The notes beneath the pieces were generated by a model. It was given only the letters and a program-made list of their open reading frames with translations. It was not told the origin of the DNA and ran no database searches. Positions 19,010 to 28,606 of a stretch of 64,000 nt of DNA are shown piece after piece. The position numbers and the translations under genes are program-made. How positions within the stretch are numbered: position 1 is the stretch's first letter; each line of letters starts with the position of its first letter. The DNA is from Hondaea fermentalgiana (taxonomy: Eukaryota; Sar; Bigyra; Thraustochytrida; Thraustochytriidae), in the NCBI GenBank assembly GCA_014084085.1, contig NPFB01000005.1:812332-876331 (forward strand), read 5' to 3'.

Positions 19010-21049
19010 ATGGCGGAGGTCACCAATGTGTGGTACCTTATGCATACGGAGGACGGCAAGCCATACTACTACAATCGCGCGCGCAAAGTCACCCAGTGGG
19101 AAGAGCCCGAAGGCTACGTTATCGACGCACAGCGTGTCGAGGACCAGGACCAGGACCAAGGCGCAGAAGTCGGCGCCGAGGAGGCTGCCGAGTCCAATGA
19201 AGATGGCATGGACCCAAGTCGCAAGCGTGATTCCTTTGTGCAGCGTCTTCGCAACGCTGGATCGCGAATCCAACGCTCAAACCAAATGAAACGCGGAGGC
19301 GCTGCTGCAGAAGCATCGCCGGGCAAAAGTGGGGCAGCGTCCGTAGTCTCGAGTACTTCGGCATCTGCAAAACAATCTCCCTCTGTATCATCCTCTCTAC
19401 TTGCGGCAGGGAGTCGCTTCGGTGGTGGTGCCGCACGATCCCCCTCGCAGCGTTTCCAAAAGGGCTCAATCTTGCAGCGCCGGTTGCACGCCAAGCCGCC
19501 AGCGGCGCCTTCTGGGAAAAGCTCTAGCTCCAGCAGTTCCTCATCGTCTTCTTCGAGTGGCAGTAGTAGCGATCGCGATGATGATGACGACGACGACGTT
19601 GACGACGATGACCAAGCCACGCACAGCATTGCGCCCTCAATGAGGACCGATGGTGCTCTCATCATGTCGTCTCTGCCTGCCCCGCGGAGCAGTCGGGCCT
19701 TGTCAACTGCAGTCAGCACAAGTAGAGCGACGAAGAAGAAGTCGCAACGGCGACCGAACATGTGGGAGAAAATGAGGACCGTCACCATTGGCAAGGCCAC
19801 GGACGACGACGATGCCGGCGAATACTACTACGTCAACAAAGAAACGGGCGAGTCGCAGTGGAATCGCCCCGATGATTACGAGTCCGACGACGAGGCCATT
19901 CGAAATGAGGAGCTTGCAGAAGCCGCCTTTGATACCGAAGCTTCGGTGGAAGATATTCTCATCGAACTCGGCTTCATTTCCGATAGCGGCGACACGCCGT
20001 CAGTCGTACGCGATCGTGAGGAGATGCTCGATACTGGTATCGACGAGGATTATCGATGCGAGGCGAGATTGCGACAGCTTTTCCTTGCTGTCAAGTACGC
20101 CGGTTCCGTGGACGCTTGGGACGAAGCGATTCACAAAGATGACTATCTGGTCGTGCGCGAGATCTATCTCCACCTTGGCGATGGTTCCAAGGTCTCCGAT
20201 TCCGTCCGTTTCCTTACCCTCGTGCTGCTCGAGACGTTTCAAAAGCTCGATGGTCTCCTCATTCGCAACTACGTCGACGGCGAGTGGGGGCTCAACCCGG
20301 AAGATTTCATGACAAATCTTGCGCTGAGCATTGATGCCTTTGGCGAGGGCAATGCGGAAACCAAGTTTTCGATTCTTGCTCTTTGCTACAGCTTTTTGAC
20401 CGAGGTGCCAAATCTCGACAGTGACTCGTTGCCCTCCGATGCAACGATCAACAGACTTATGGAGTGCATGGAAGCTCCCGACGAGGATGTCTTTCTCATG
20501 GCAACATACGTTCTCGTCGCTTTGAACTCTCATTTCCCTTTTACGGCACATCCAAATCGTACCATGGGTCCCGAAACGGGAGATGAGGATATGACTGAGA
20601 CATTGGACGATGAGCCAAATTTGGTGGTCAGCGTGCTCAAGAGCGACTCCCACAAGGCAGAGTTTTTTAGCGAGGCTATTTTGCACTTGCTAAACTCATC
20701 GACCTACCCTTATGAGGACCCGATCCTCTTGGGTCAGTTGCTGTACATGTTTCGCGCCCTATTTTCCACGAGAGCTACTCGCGACTTTTTCCATCTCAAC
20801 GATCTCAAGGTCATGATCGATATTGTGCTGCTCCAGATTCGGGATCTTCCTCTTGATGATGAGTTTCGCTCCGAGTACCTTCGTGTATTGCACCTGACTA
20901 TCATTAACTCGCCATGGAAGGGATATCGTCGGGCCGAGATCCTCGAGTCGCTCGATGCTGTGCTCGAGGCCGCGCAAGACGGCATGCTTGAGCTCGCCTG
21001 CAAATGCGCGCTGCGGATTCTTCTCGACTGCGTTGTTCAGCTTTCCTGA
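19010..21049 (+). CDS. WW-domain protein with C-terminal SPIN90/Ldb17-like leucine-rich domain
   Basis: 679 residues from the ATG at 19010 (context AAGATGG). The frame continues upstream only to a GTG. Residues about 5-38 form a WW domain (WYLMHTEDGKPYYYNRARK, then W-E-E-P). Residues about 250-292 form a second WW (WEKM, GEYYYVNKETGESQW, N-R-P). Between them lies a Ser-rich and poly-Asp disordered segment. The C-terminal 370 residues are helical. The stretch DPILLGQLLYMFRALF, FFHLNDLKVMIDIVLLQIRD, YLRVLHLTIINSP matches the SPIN90/Ldb17 (NCKIPSD) leucine-rich domain. Proteins with that domain activate Arp2/3 to nucleate linear actin filaments during endocytosis. SPIN90 and Ldb17 use SH3 or proline contacts; two WW domains here suggest recruitment by proline-rich partners. 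The Arp2/3 role is inferred from the family. Confidence 0.78.
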   Translation: MAEVTNVWYLMHTEDGKPYYYNRARKVTQWEEPEGYVIDAQRVEDQDQDQGAEVGAEEAAESNEDGMDPSRKRDSFVQRLRNAGSRIQRSNQMKRGGAAAEASPGKSGAASVVSSTSASAKQSPSVSSSLLAAGSRFGGGAARSPSQRFQKGSILQRRLHAKPPAAPSGKSSSSSSSSSSSSSGSSSDRDDDDDDDVDDDDQATHSIAPSMRTDGALIMSSLPAPRSSRALSTAVSTSRATKKKSQRRPNMWEKMRTVTIGKATDDDDAGEYYYVNKETGESQWNRPDDYESDDEAIRNEELAEAAFDTEASVEDILIELGFISDSGDTPSVVRDREEMLDTGIDEDYRCEARLRQLFLAVKYAGSVDAWDEAIHKDDYLVVREIYLHLGDGSKVSDSVRFLTLVLLETFQKLDGLLIRNYVDGEWGLNPEDFMTNLALSIDAFGEGNAETKFSILALCYSFLTEVPNLDSDSLPSDATINRLMECMEAPDEDVFLMATYVLVALNSHFPFTAHPNRTMGPETGDEDMTETLDDEPNLVVSVLKSDSHKAEFFSEAILHLLNSSTYPYEDPILLGQLLYMFRALFSTRATRDFFHLNDLKVMIDIVLLQIRDLPLDDEFRSEYLRVLHLTIINSPWKGYRRAEILESLDAVLEAAQDGMLELACKCALRILLDCVVQLS

Positions 21050-21783
21050 TTTGTCTCTGGACTTCGTGTTGCTGGTGCTGGTGCTGCTGTCTTCCTCTTC
21101 TTCAAAAAAACATATGTTGTTCTCTTTGTTCTTGCAAGGCATTATTTGGCGTCCCTGGGCCGAGCGGGACCTTGAGCGGGACCTTGAGCGGGCGGGCAGG
21201 CGGGATCACGACGGACCGAGAAAGAGAGATGTTCTGGTGGCGACCTTTCGAAGGCCTGGCCTGAAACATACAATGTGAGCTTTGTGAGGGTGTGCACAGG
21301 ATTGCGAGCGGCTCGACCGACCGCTCGATGCGATCTACTCGGGCTCATCTTTCGCGTACCTCTCGCACCACCCACCCGGTGGCCGGATCACCATTGCCAG
21401 GTGCGGGTCATCTTGCTCATAACAAGGATGGTCGGTGTGACTAACATCATAACACTCGATAACACGTGAAATGAGGGAGGCAGGCTTCCGTCCAAATCGA
21501 TGACTGCCACAAGGCGGCGGACGTGCGCTCGACGTACGGATCGCCGCGGCGCCTGTAGGGCGGCGCGCGCTGCAGCGGCTCGGCGCGAAAGAAACTCCTG
21601 CCAACGCCAAGGCCGAAGACGGTAGCCCTACAAAGGCAGACACTCGTTCCTTCGAGCGCAGAGCTGCGGTTAGAGTAAAGGGGCTGCGGCGATCACGACC
21701 AAGTACGGACCTGCGCGGCGCGACGTCTTAGAGACGCACGCACGGAACAGGAAAGCGATTGATTGCAAAGGTGCGGCCCAAGA
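21050..21783. other. Spacer: 3' UTR of WW-SPIN90 and promoter of the alpha/beta hydrolase
   Basis: 734 bp between two + strand genes. It contains a short CTGGTGCTG-rich stretch near 21070-21090 and the direct repeat GAGCGGGACCTTGAGCGGGACC near 21160-21190, written here as two units of GAGCGGGACCTT. No ORF of note. Confidence 0.5.
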
Positions 21784-23076
21784 ATGGCAACGACGAAAGA
21801 TCAGCGGCACCTGTACGCCAGACTTGGCGGCGGTTCCGATGGAAGTATTCATTGCAATAAATTGCAAATGGCTCGTCCCGATTACCTTCGGTACGAGGAG
21901 AGCCGTGCGCGGTACTGCGTCGTTTGCAACAGCCACCAGGGCACGCACAAGATCTACTATGAGGTATATGGAAATGGACCTCAAGCAATGCTCCTTTTGA
22001 TGGGCTTGGCTGGAACTCACGCTCACCTGGAGCCTCAACTCGAGTATTTTGGCATCGAGCGTGGTGATCAGTACTCCATTTGTGTAGTTGATAACCGTGG
22101 CATCGGCTGCAGTGAGACACCTATTGGACGCTGGAGAACGACAGATTTGGCTTCCGACGCCTTGCAGCTCCTCGAGCATCTTGCAGTCGCTGAAGGTCCA
22201 CGTTGGGCCGCTAATGTTGGCTTGCTCGGGTTCTCACTGGGCGGGATGGTCGCTCAAGAGCTTGTGCTTTTGGACCCGAAACGCTTCAGCTCATTGACGC
22301 TCGTGTCTACCCATGCCGGAGGTGTCATGGGCACGCTGCCGCCGCCTCGCGGAATCATTCCTGGACTCCGTGCGTGCTGGGGACTTGCAAGAGGCGGCAC
22401 GCATGCGATCGATGCTGGTCTGGATATGCTATTCCCCCCAAGCTTCCTCGACGCGCCCTGCCCCAAAGATCACACGTACAATGGATTCGCTCCGACCGAG
22501 GTGTTGCGTACGAATCGCGAACACTCCGCCTTTCTCCTCATTCGTCGAGCGCGCAAATACGTTGAAGCAGGGCTGGCTCCCGAGGTCCGACTCAACGGCG
22601 CCCTTCGCCAGCTCATGGCAGTGATTACACATTATGTGAGTTGGCGCCGACTAGCGCGTTTGAGAGCCTACCAGCTGGAGGTCCTCGTAGTAAGTGGCGA
22701 GCGGGATAATATTGTGGGATACCGAAATGCTCGTCTTCTGGCTGAGGCTCTCTGCGGCAAGTGGCTGCATTTTGTCGACGCTGGGCATGGTGTCTCGGAG
22801 CAGCATGCTGCAGAAGTAAATGCAGCAGTAGAGGCGCTTGTGAATCGTGCGTCTCGCAAGACACAGGAGAAACCTTTTCTTGCGACACAGCGAAAGCCAG
22901 AGCGTCCAGGAATTCATCCTCTCCAAGTATTAGTCCTTTGGTCAATTGTAGCCTTTGCGATGCTGCGACGGCGTCTCCTCGGCCGCTTCATTTCCTTTCG
23001 TTTTGGATCCTGCTGGGCTGCGGCGTTTGCTGCCATCTACGTTCGTCGTACTTTTGGCGGTTTTTTCGCGCGGTGA
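21784..23076 (+). CDS. Alpha/beta hydrolase-fold protein with C-terminal membrane segment
   Basis: 430 residues from the ATG at 21784. The frame upstream reaches only a TTG. A complete catalytic set is visible: nucleophile elbow G-F-S-L-G-G with Ser151, acid Asp308 (SGERDNIV) and His335 (AGHGV). An oxyanion-type stretch LLLMGLAGTHAHLEPQ comes early, and VVDNRGIGCS is the usual D-x-R-G-x-G-x-S signature. The cap (residues about 180-270) is typical of lipase/esterase-like members. Residues about 375-425 include hydrophobic segments that could anchor the protein to a membrane, and the last residues are basic and aromatic. The fold covers esterases, lipases and peptidases, and the substrate cannot be assigned. 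The first 50 residues are not conserved in the family and may include a wrong start. Confidence 0.82.
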   Translation: MATTKDQRHLYARLGGGSDGSIHCNKLQMARPDYLRYEESRARYCVVCNSHQGTHKIYYEVYGNGPQAMLLLMGLAGTHAHLEPQLEYFGIERGDQYSICVVDNRGIGCSETPIGRWRTTDLASDALQLLEHLAVAEGPRWAANVGLLGFSLGGMVAQELVLLDPKRFSSLTLVSTHAGGVMGTLPPPRGIIPGLRACWGLARGGTHAIDAGLDMLFPPSFLDAPCPKDHTYNGFAPTEVLRTNREHSAFLLIRRARKYVEAGLAPEVRLNGALRQLMAVITHYVSWRRLARLRAYQLEVLVVSGERDNIVGYRNARLLAEALCGKWLHFVDAGHGVSEQHAAEVNAAVEALVNRASRKTQEKPFLATQRKPERPGIHPLQVLVLWSIVAFAMLRRRLLGRFISFRFGSCWAAAFAAIYVRRTFGGFFAR

Positions 23077-23639
23077 TTCTAGCCCAAGCCAATCCTCGTC
23101 ATGCAGAATCGAATCTGCATTCTCCTCACACACCTTTTTTCCTTTCCTCTTTATTTTTGCTTTGCACAAGTGCTCAGACGAGCCAGACAGCCTTCAACTC
23201 ATTCTATGCATCGACTTGCGCGCTCGTTGGTTAAAGATGATCTTATTTTATTCTTATTCGCTCACCACGACGCAGTATAACTTCTTCTTATCTCCTGATC
23301 AAAGGAGCCTTTTGCCAATTCAAGCTTGCTACGTCATCCAAATCTTCCCCACCCCCTTCAATCTTCACAAATCACGAAAGCACAAGACGTGGCGGGGAAA
23401 CTGTTCTTTCACTCGTTCGCACAAAGTCTTCGTGATGCCCTTCGCAGAATGAAGACAAGAAGACGTCAGCATGTATAATGTAGCATAGCAAGATTGGCTT
23501 CTACCGCGAGCTGAGCATGTATTCAAGAAAAGCTATTTTACGATATACGAGTTGTAAAGCTTGGACGGAACAGGCTAACACACGCCTGGCTGCAGCCAGC
23601 CAGCCGCCCCTTGGGGCTATGCAAACATTCAACTCTTGT
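23077..23639. other. Convergent spacer between the hydrolase and the GT4 gene
   Basis: 563 bp of AT-richer sequence where the two 3' UTRs meet. No coding signal or long repeat. Confidence 0.5.
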
Positions 23640-26192
23640 CTAATTATGAAGAAGACCATCTTTGACGATGGTGAAAAGTATAGCCCAAAAGGCCTCCTCA
23701 GGCAGTCTCGAAGGGACAAGCTGGTAGCGTACCTTTGCCACAACGGGTAAATTGATCAGAAATCCGGCCCAACTTCCAGCGTGTGGCGACTTTGCTGCAT
23801 CGAGTTTAGTGCGAAGGGTTGCCTTGGCTTGAGAAAAACTAGGTTGCGAAGCTGCTGTTAGACGGAGAGTTTCAGTCTCCTGCTCGAGCAGCCTCGTGTA
23901 CTCGAGCTCAATTGCAGAAGCCAAGTCGGCATCGTCTCGATCACCCATTTGCTGAATGACCCTGCGCACGTCGGGAACATGCGCGTCGACAACTCGTCCT
24001 GTCGATAAAGCCGATGCTACGGCCCATTCCAGCATGTTCGCGCACATTTCAGCTTCATCGGGTTCGAGACCATTCTGCTCATCAGAGTTGCCATTGCCAT
24101 TGACCATCTCCGCAGAGGTCGAGGCAAGGCCACGAGAGCTCAGCGACGGAAGCGCTCGCGACGGCGGCGATGGCAGAGGGCTGCCAAGGGGGGATGCGTG
24201 ACGACCAAGGTCTTCAAGGCTCTCGAACGAGGGGCGGCTCGACATGTGAAAGACGTTGAAGCGGTTAAGCACGGCGCTTTCCAGGAGCGCGGAGAGCCCA
24301 GTGGCAAACGCTTCGTCGTCCCAGCCAATGGAGGCATGGCAAGCCTCCGTACCGATGCTAGCGAGAATATCGCTTCGCTCAGGGCAAAGAAGTGACTTGA
24401 CGATTGATGCAGCTTGCTTCAGGTTGGTCATGTCGGCGAGAATGGCCCGACGCGGTGCGGACAAGAGGTCCTGCGCGCCAATTTCACCGTCGCCATGCAT
24501 GAGTGTTGGCGCGCCAAAGGCACCGGCCTCAACAATGGTCATCCCGTAGGCTTCGTAGAGCGCGGGATGCACATTGAGAACGGTTCGTCCAAAGATTTCA
24601 CCGAGTTCGCGCGACGAGACAAACTTGGGAATGACTTTGGACGTCGTGCCCGGGAAGGCCCTGTCGAGCTGCAGATACAGCTTATTGGCAAAAGCCTCGT
24701 CCGTAGGCGGACCCACGAGACAGGGGACGAGATGGTGCTGTTTGAGAAAGTCCTTGAGACGGACCATGACCTCGACGAAGAGCTGCACATTCTTTTCCGG
24801 GCAGATTCGGCAGCAACAGGTGACCAGGTTGCGACGGAATCCGTAACGACCACGATTTGCTTTGCGCGACTTAAGATAGGTGAGCACAAGAGGTCGAGGC
24901 CCACCGAAGCCATGCTGAACATGGGCGGAGGTTGCGCAGCCAAAGTCCTCTCGCGAACTAAAGGATCCAATCCTTGGTATCGTAGAGGTGGTACCGTTAC
25001 CATTGTTACTTCCCAAACTTCTGCGCTTCCCATGCGATGTCATTGGCTTGTCGCTACTTGCGCTGACAAAGCTTGAATATGAACCGCGTGGTGACGCGGA
25101 CGCGGACGAAGCGCTTGACGACATTGAATTTTGTCGATGCAAGAGGGTAGCCGATGCATGCTTGCGAGTTCGAGGCGCTTCGTCCGACGGCGCGCCATCC
25201 ATGGAGCGTGAGCGGGCTCCAGCGTAGTCCTTGTCATCTTGCGAGTCGTTTTCGTCGTCGTCAAAGCCGCGTGTATCGGAAATACTTCGACGATAAAGAA
25301 TGAGCTGACGCGCTGCATCACGCGACACACGCGCTTGGCGCAGCGCGAGGGTGCGCATGTCCGCCCGTAGAGGCGGATTAAGCACATGAACGATGCAACG
25401 ACGTCCCTGCTCATTCGTGGTGACAAGCCCGCGAAGTAAGGCTGCGTCATGCTCGCAGAGCGCCACAGAGAGATGCGACGTGCGAATTGCGAGCGCTTCG
25501 CGCTCACGATAGAATGCAGCGTCTTCCTCTGAGATCCCTGTCGAGGAGGAAAAAACGCGAAAGTTTAAATAGATGCTCGGCACCTCGCGCACAACGTCCA
25601 AACTGCGCAGCGTCTGCAGCGCGAGGGTACTGGTCCAATCGACGCCAAGGATCACGTCGGGTTTGAAGGCTTGCACCTTGGCAGCAAATTGGCTGACTCC
25701 TCGACCGAAGTCTTCCCATGCAGAGGTTCTGTCGAGTTTATACCAGTGCGAGAGGGTTACCTGAAGGACTTCAAGGTTCCCTTGTGGAGCCGTTCCGGGA
25801 CCCGAAACTAGAGGGACCGAAGAAGATGCGTTCGACGACGCCGACGATCTCCGTTGTCGAAGAGTGTCTACATCGATGCTAGTACGTCGTCGGGGTGTGC
25901 CTGATCCTTCTGCGAGATGCGAGAGAAGGCCGTTGTTGTCTGTGCGATCCTTGACAACCTGGCCTGCCGGACAACCGCAAATCACCATGACGTTGGCGGG
26001 CGATCCGGACTCTGGGTTGTCGGCATTGGCGTTTTCTTCTGCAGCCCGTGGCCGTACGTGCGATCTCAAATTGCGCACAATGGAGCGCGCATAGACGCCG
26101 TTGCCGGAAAAAATGGGATCTGCGAATTCTAGCGAAAGGAAGAGCACGCGCCAGCCACGCCGCGTTTCCCCGGGGCGTTCTGCGGACCCCAT
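23640..26192 (-). CDS. GT4-family (GT-B fold) glycosyltransferase with long Ser-rich insertion
   Basis: 850 residues from the ATG at 26192. The N-lobe begins WRVLFLSLEFADPIFSGNGV, the usual GT4 start with a Gly-rich donor-side loop, and continues to about residue 280. Residues about 300-430 are a Ser/Arg/Asp-rich linker absent from typical GT4 enzymes. The C-lobe (about 430-620) carries EKNVQLFVEVMVRLKDF, PCLVGPPTDE, VLNVHPALYEAYGMTIVEAG and the E-x7-E motif (E-AYGMTIV-E, near residue 549). After 620 the chain is low-complexity, then a helical tail with a hydrophobic stretch near the end. GT4 enzymes transfer sugars from nucleotide-sugars with retention. The acceptor is unknown. No signal peptide or clear N-terminal membrane anchor, so a cytosolic-side enzyme is likely. 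Confidence 0.85.
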   Translation of the reverse strand: MGSAERPGETRRGWRVLFLSLEFADPIFSGNGVYARSIVRNLRSHVRPRAAEENANADNPESGSPANVMVICGCPAGQVVKDRTDNNGLLSHLAEGSGTPRRRTSIDVDTLRQRRSSASSNASSSVPLVSGPGTAPQGNLEVLQVTLSHWYKLDRTSAWEDFGRGVSQFAAKVQAFKPDVILGVDWTSTLALQTLRSLDVVREVPSIYLNFRVFSSSTGISEEDAAFYREREALAIRTSHLSVALCEHDAALLRGLVTTNEQGRRCIVHVLNPPLRADMRTLALRQARVSRDAARQLILYRRSISDTRGFDDDENDSQDDKDYAGARSRSMDGAPSDEAPRTRKHASATLLHRQNSMSSSASSASASPRGSYSSFVSASSDKPMTSHGKRRSLGSNNGNGTTSTIPRIGSFSSREDFGCATSAHVQHGFGGPRPLVLTYLKSRKANRGRYGFRRNLVTCCCRICPEKNVQLFVEVMVRLKDFLKQHHLVPCLVGPPTDEAFANKLYLQLDRAFPGTTSKVIPKFVSSRELGEIFGRTVLNVHPALYEAYGMTIVEAGAFGAPTLMHGDGEIGAQDLLSAPRRAILADMTNLKQAASIVKSLLCPERSDILASIGTEACHASIGWDDEAFATGLSALLESAVLNRFNVFHMSSRPSFESLEDLGRHASPLGSPLPSPPSRALPSLSSRGLASTSAEMVNGNGNSDEQNGLEPDEAEMCANMLEWAVASALSTGRVVDAHVPDVRRVIQQMGDRDDADLASAIELEYTRLLEQETETLRLTAASQPSFSQAKATLRTKLDAAKSPHAGSWAGFLINLPVVAKVRYQLVPSRLPEEAFWAILFTIVKDGLLHN

Positions 26193-26889
26193 GCTCTTGG
26201 TGTCTGCTCTCCTTGTCCCCTCTAGCCGGTTTTGACGTACGTGCGCAGCACGCTGCGCGCCAGCTGGCTGCAGAGCCCAGCTCTATTGCGCGAGCGGCCA
26301 GCACCTTCTTCCCTCCCCGCGACGACGATGATGTCGATTTGGTCTGCCGGCTTTCTCTCACGTGAGAAGCCGCTCGCAACCCTTGCGCTGCGTCGACAAG
26401 GTACTCGCGCAGCAGCGCGTCTTCCGTCGCCGACTCGTGCACACGCGTGCGTGCGCGCACCACCCGCCCCGGCCACCGGGCCTTGCCAAGCTGTTTTGCA
26501 AATCTTGCTCCTCGACGAGGCACGGACAAAATTAGGATGAGGTCAAAATGCTGGCGCGCAGAGAATCGGCTTGTTGACTGTGAGTCGAAGGATGAGGCTG
26601 CGCTCACAGTCAATGTACATCATGTCGTTGGAAAAGATGAAGAAGAAGTTACACTGCCGCAAGCAACTCATCGATTCGACACAGAAAGGAGCAGGCGGAG
26701 GCTGATGAAAGTGAAACGAACGTTCGTGCTTTCATCTCGCTCATACGCGACTGACGAGGCTAGCTAGCCCTTGGCCGGGCGGAGCAATTTACAAGGCCAG
26801 GCAAGGAGTGTGAGTGAGTGGTGGAGCCTCGATTTCATCATTGGTCTTGCTGTAGGTTAGGAAAGAAATGTACATACGAAAATCATCAA
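26193..26889. other. Spacer: GT4 promoter and 3' UTR of the Cys-rich membrane-protein gene
   Basis: 697 bp between two minus-strand genes. Only frame shadows of GC-rich DNA were seen. Confidence 0.5.
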
Positions 26890-27630
26890 TTACACCATGC
26901 TAACTTCCTGATGCTTTTTGCGGTCAGTGTCGCCATCCTCAGGAACGGGCTGCGCCACTGGGACACTCTCCTGGCCATTGTTATTGTTGTTGTGCTGAGG
27001 ATAATGTTGCTGGTAATGAGACTGACCGTTTTGATGAAACGCGCTGGACTGCGCCGTGGGAAAGGCGCGCTGATTGCGCGTCTTGTGTCCTTTGAACTTG
27101 TGAAGATTATGGTTCTGGCGCGTAACGACAACACAGAGCATGACGGCAAAGCCAATTCCACCGCAGCACAAGGTAGCCAAAACCCACATGAAAATAGTGC
27201 CTCCTCGGAGCGTCTGCATGCTTTGAGGCAGGTGCTGCTCGCGACGCCGCAAGCAGCAAATCAAGGCCACGAGCAGGATCATAAAGAGACCCCAATAGAG
27301 GACAATAAATGCAAAGACACCGATGCTCATGCCGAATCTGTACGAGCACTGGTACGAGACACGGCCCGAGTAGGAGTACTCCAGATAGCAGTCAGCGTCG
27401 CTCGAGCACAGACGCGAGCAACAGTTGGATCCGGCAAGGTTCCACCCGTAGTTGCATCCGGACGGCACCGACTGCAAGTCCCGTTCCTCGTGGCCCATGT
27501 CGATCTCCACGATCCCCATAAACTCCTTGGCCGCATCCAGCATGCTCCGCGACTCCGCGGCGGCGCTCACCGTCGTCGCCAGCGCGGCCAGGAGCACTGC
27601 CGCCAAGAGCTTCGCGCGCACGAGCCCCAT
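26890..27630 (-). CDS. Secretory two-pass membrane protein with Cys-rich lumenal domain and Gln/Asn-rich tail
   Basis: 246 residues from the ATG at 27630. The frame runs upstream to a GTG in GC-rich leader DNA. The start MGLVRAKLLAAVLLAALATT followed by VSAAA is a signal peptide. Residues about 50-95 contain about seven cysteines (GCNYGWNLAGSNCCSRLCSS, DADC, QCSYR), suggesting a small disulfide-bonded lumenal or extracellular domain. Two transmembrane helices follow (about 97-122 and 140-170) with a basic CCLRRRE turn between them. The C-terminal 65 residues are His/Gln/Asn-rich (YQQHYPQHNNNNNGQ) and hydrophilic. No family is recognised; the layout resembles shisa-like or other small single-domain receptors only in outline. 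Function unknown. Confidence 0.75.
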   Translation of the reverse strand: MGLVRAKLLAAVLLAALATTVSAAAESRSMLDAAKEFMGIVEIDMGHEERDLQSVPSGCNYGWNLAGSNCCSRLCSSDADCYLEYSYSGRVSYQCSYRFGMSIGVFAFIVLYWGLFMILLVALICCLRRREQHLPQSMQTLRGGTIFMWVLATLCCGGIGFAVMLCVVVTRQNHNLHKFKGHKTRNQRAFPTAQSSAFHQNGQSHYQQHYPQHNNNNNGQESVPVAQPVPEDGDTDRKKHQEVSMV

Positions 27631-28606
27631 GGTGCCCCTTGTTTCCCCGCGGCTCTTCTGCTGCTGTGTCCTCGCCACGTCTGCGTCCGCTGCGTCTGCT
27701 GCGCGTGCGGCCCGTGTTCAGGCGCGGGCGATGCCAGCCGCGGTCCAGCAGGCTCGAGTTCAGGTTCTGCCGCAAGTCCCCGCGGCAGCCCGGCAGGCCG
27801 CCCGGCCGCCAGTTCCTCGCGCAGAGCGGAGCGGCGCAGAGCACACCGTCCCGAGTCGCCGAGAGACACAGACAGACAGCCGCAGCCGCAGCCGCGCCTC
27901 GGAACGCCGCCGAGGCTCACCTCGCGCCTCCCCTCCCTCACCTGGCGGCTCGCCTCGCCGAGGCTCGCCTTGCGTTGCCTCGGCTTGCCTTGCGTCGCGC
28001 CGCGGCTCCAGCTGCTGCTGCTGCTGCTGCTGCGTCGGGGCCGGGAAAGAGCGAGCGAAGGACTGGCATGAGTTTCATTTCAGGCTTGGCTTTTCAGGCT
28101 TGGCTTTTCAGGCTTGGTTCTGTTGCCTCCTTGCGCGCGTGGACGGCGAGGCCCTCGGCCTCGAGCGCAGGGAGGAGGGGGTCGCAAGGAGCCGGGAAGA
28201 GTGCGGGCGAGCGCACGGCACGAAGCGGTGGAAAAGAGAGTGGCTCGTGCCATGCCGTGCCGTGCGCGAGGTGAGGATTGCGAGGTCGGGAAGAGTGACC
28301 CCCAGGCGGCGCAGAGCCTCGTCGCAGCTCGGAAAGGCAGCGATTCATCGATCACGATCCAGACCGCCGAGCATGCCTCCGCGTGCTGCAGCTGCAGACG
28401 GTTCACACCAGCATCCGTGCCGCAACGCGTGGTGAAGGTATAACCTAGAAGGACCAGGGTCTTGGCGCAGCAGATGATGAAGATGAAGATGAAAGATGAA
28501 GATGAAGATGAGGATGGAGAATGAAGATGAGGAGGCCAGCGTCCATCGTGGTAGGAAAAAAAGCACGCCACGACGAACCGAGTCGGTCAGCGGCACGGCC
28601 AGGTTG
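27631..28606. other. Spacer with several short repeats between the Cys-rich membrane-protein gene and the DHHC gene
   Basis: 976 bp. It contains (CTG)n at 28011-28033, three tandem copies of a 15-nt CAGGCTTGGCTTTT-like unit at 28081-28117, and GATGAA/GATGAG units at 28473-28533 lying just past the DHHC stop. ORFs are shadows. Confidence 0.6.
28473..28533. repeat. (GATGAA)n hexanucleotide-like repeat in the DHHC 3' region
   Basis: About nine GATGAA or GATGAG units with one slip, downstream of the minus-strand DHHC gene. Confidence 0.85.

Noticed and set aside
26818..28071. Long + strand ORF across the Cys-rich membrane-protein gene
   Set aside because: It is antisense to a signal-peptide and membrane-helix gene and runs into Arg/Ser-rich GC-rich DNA; it has no ATG at its first position (GTG).
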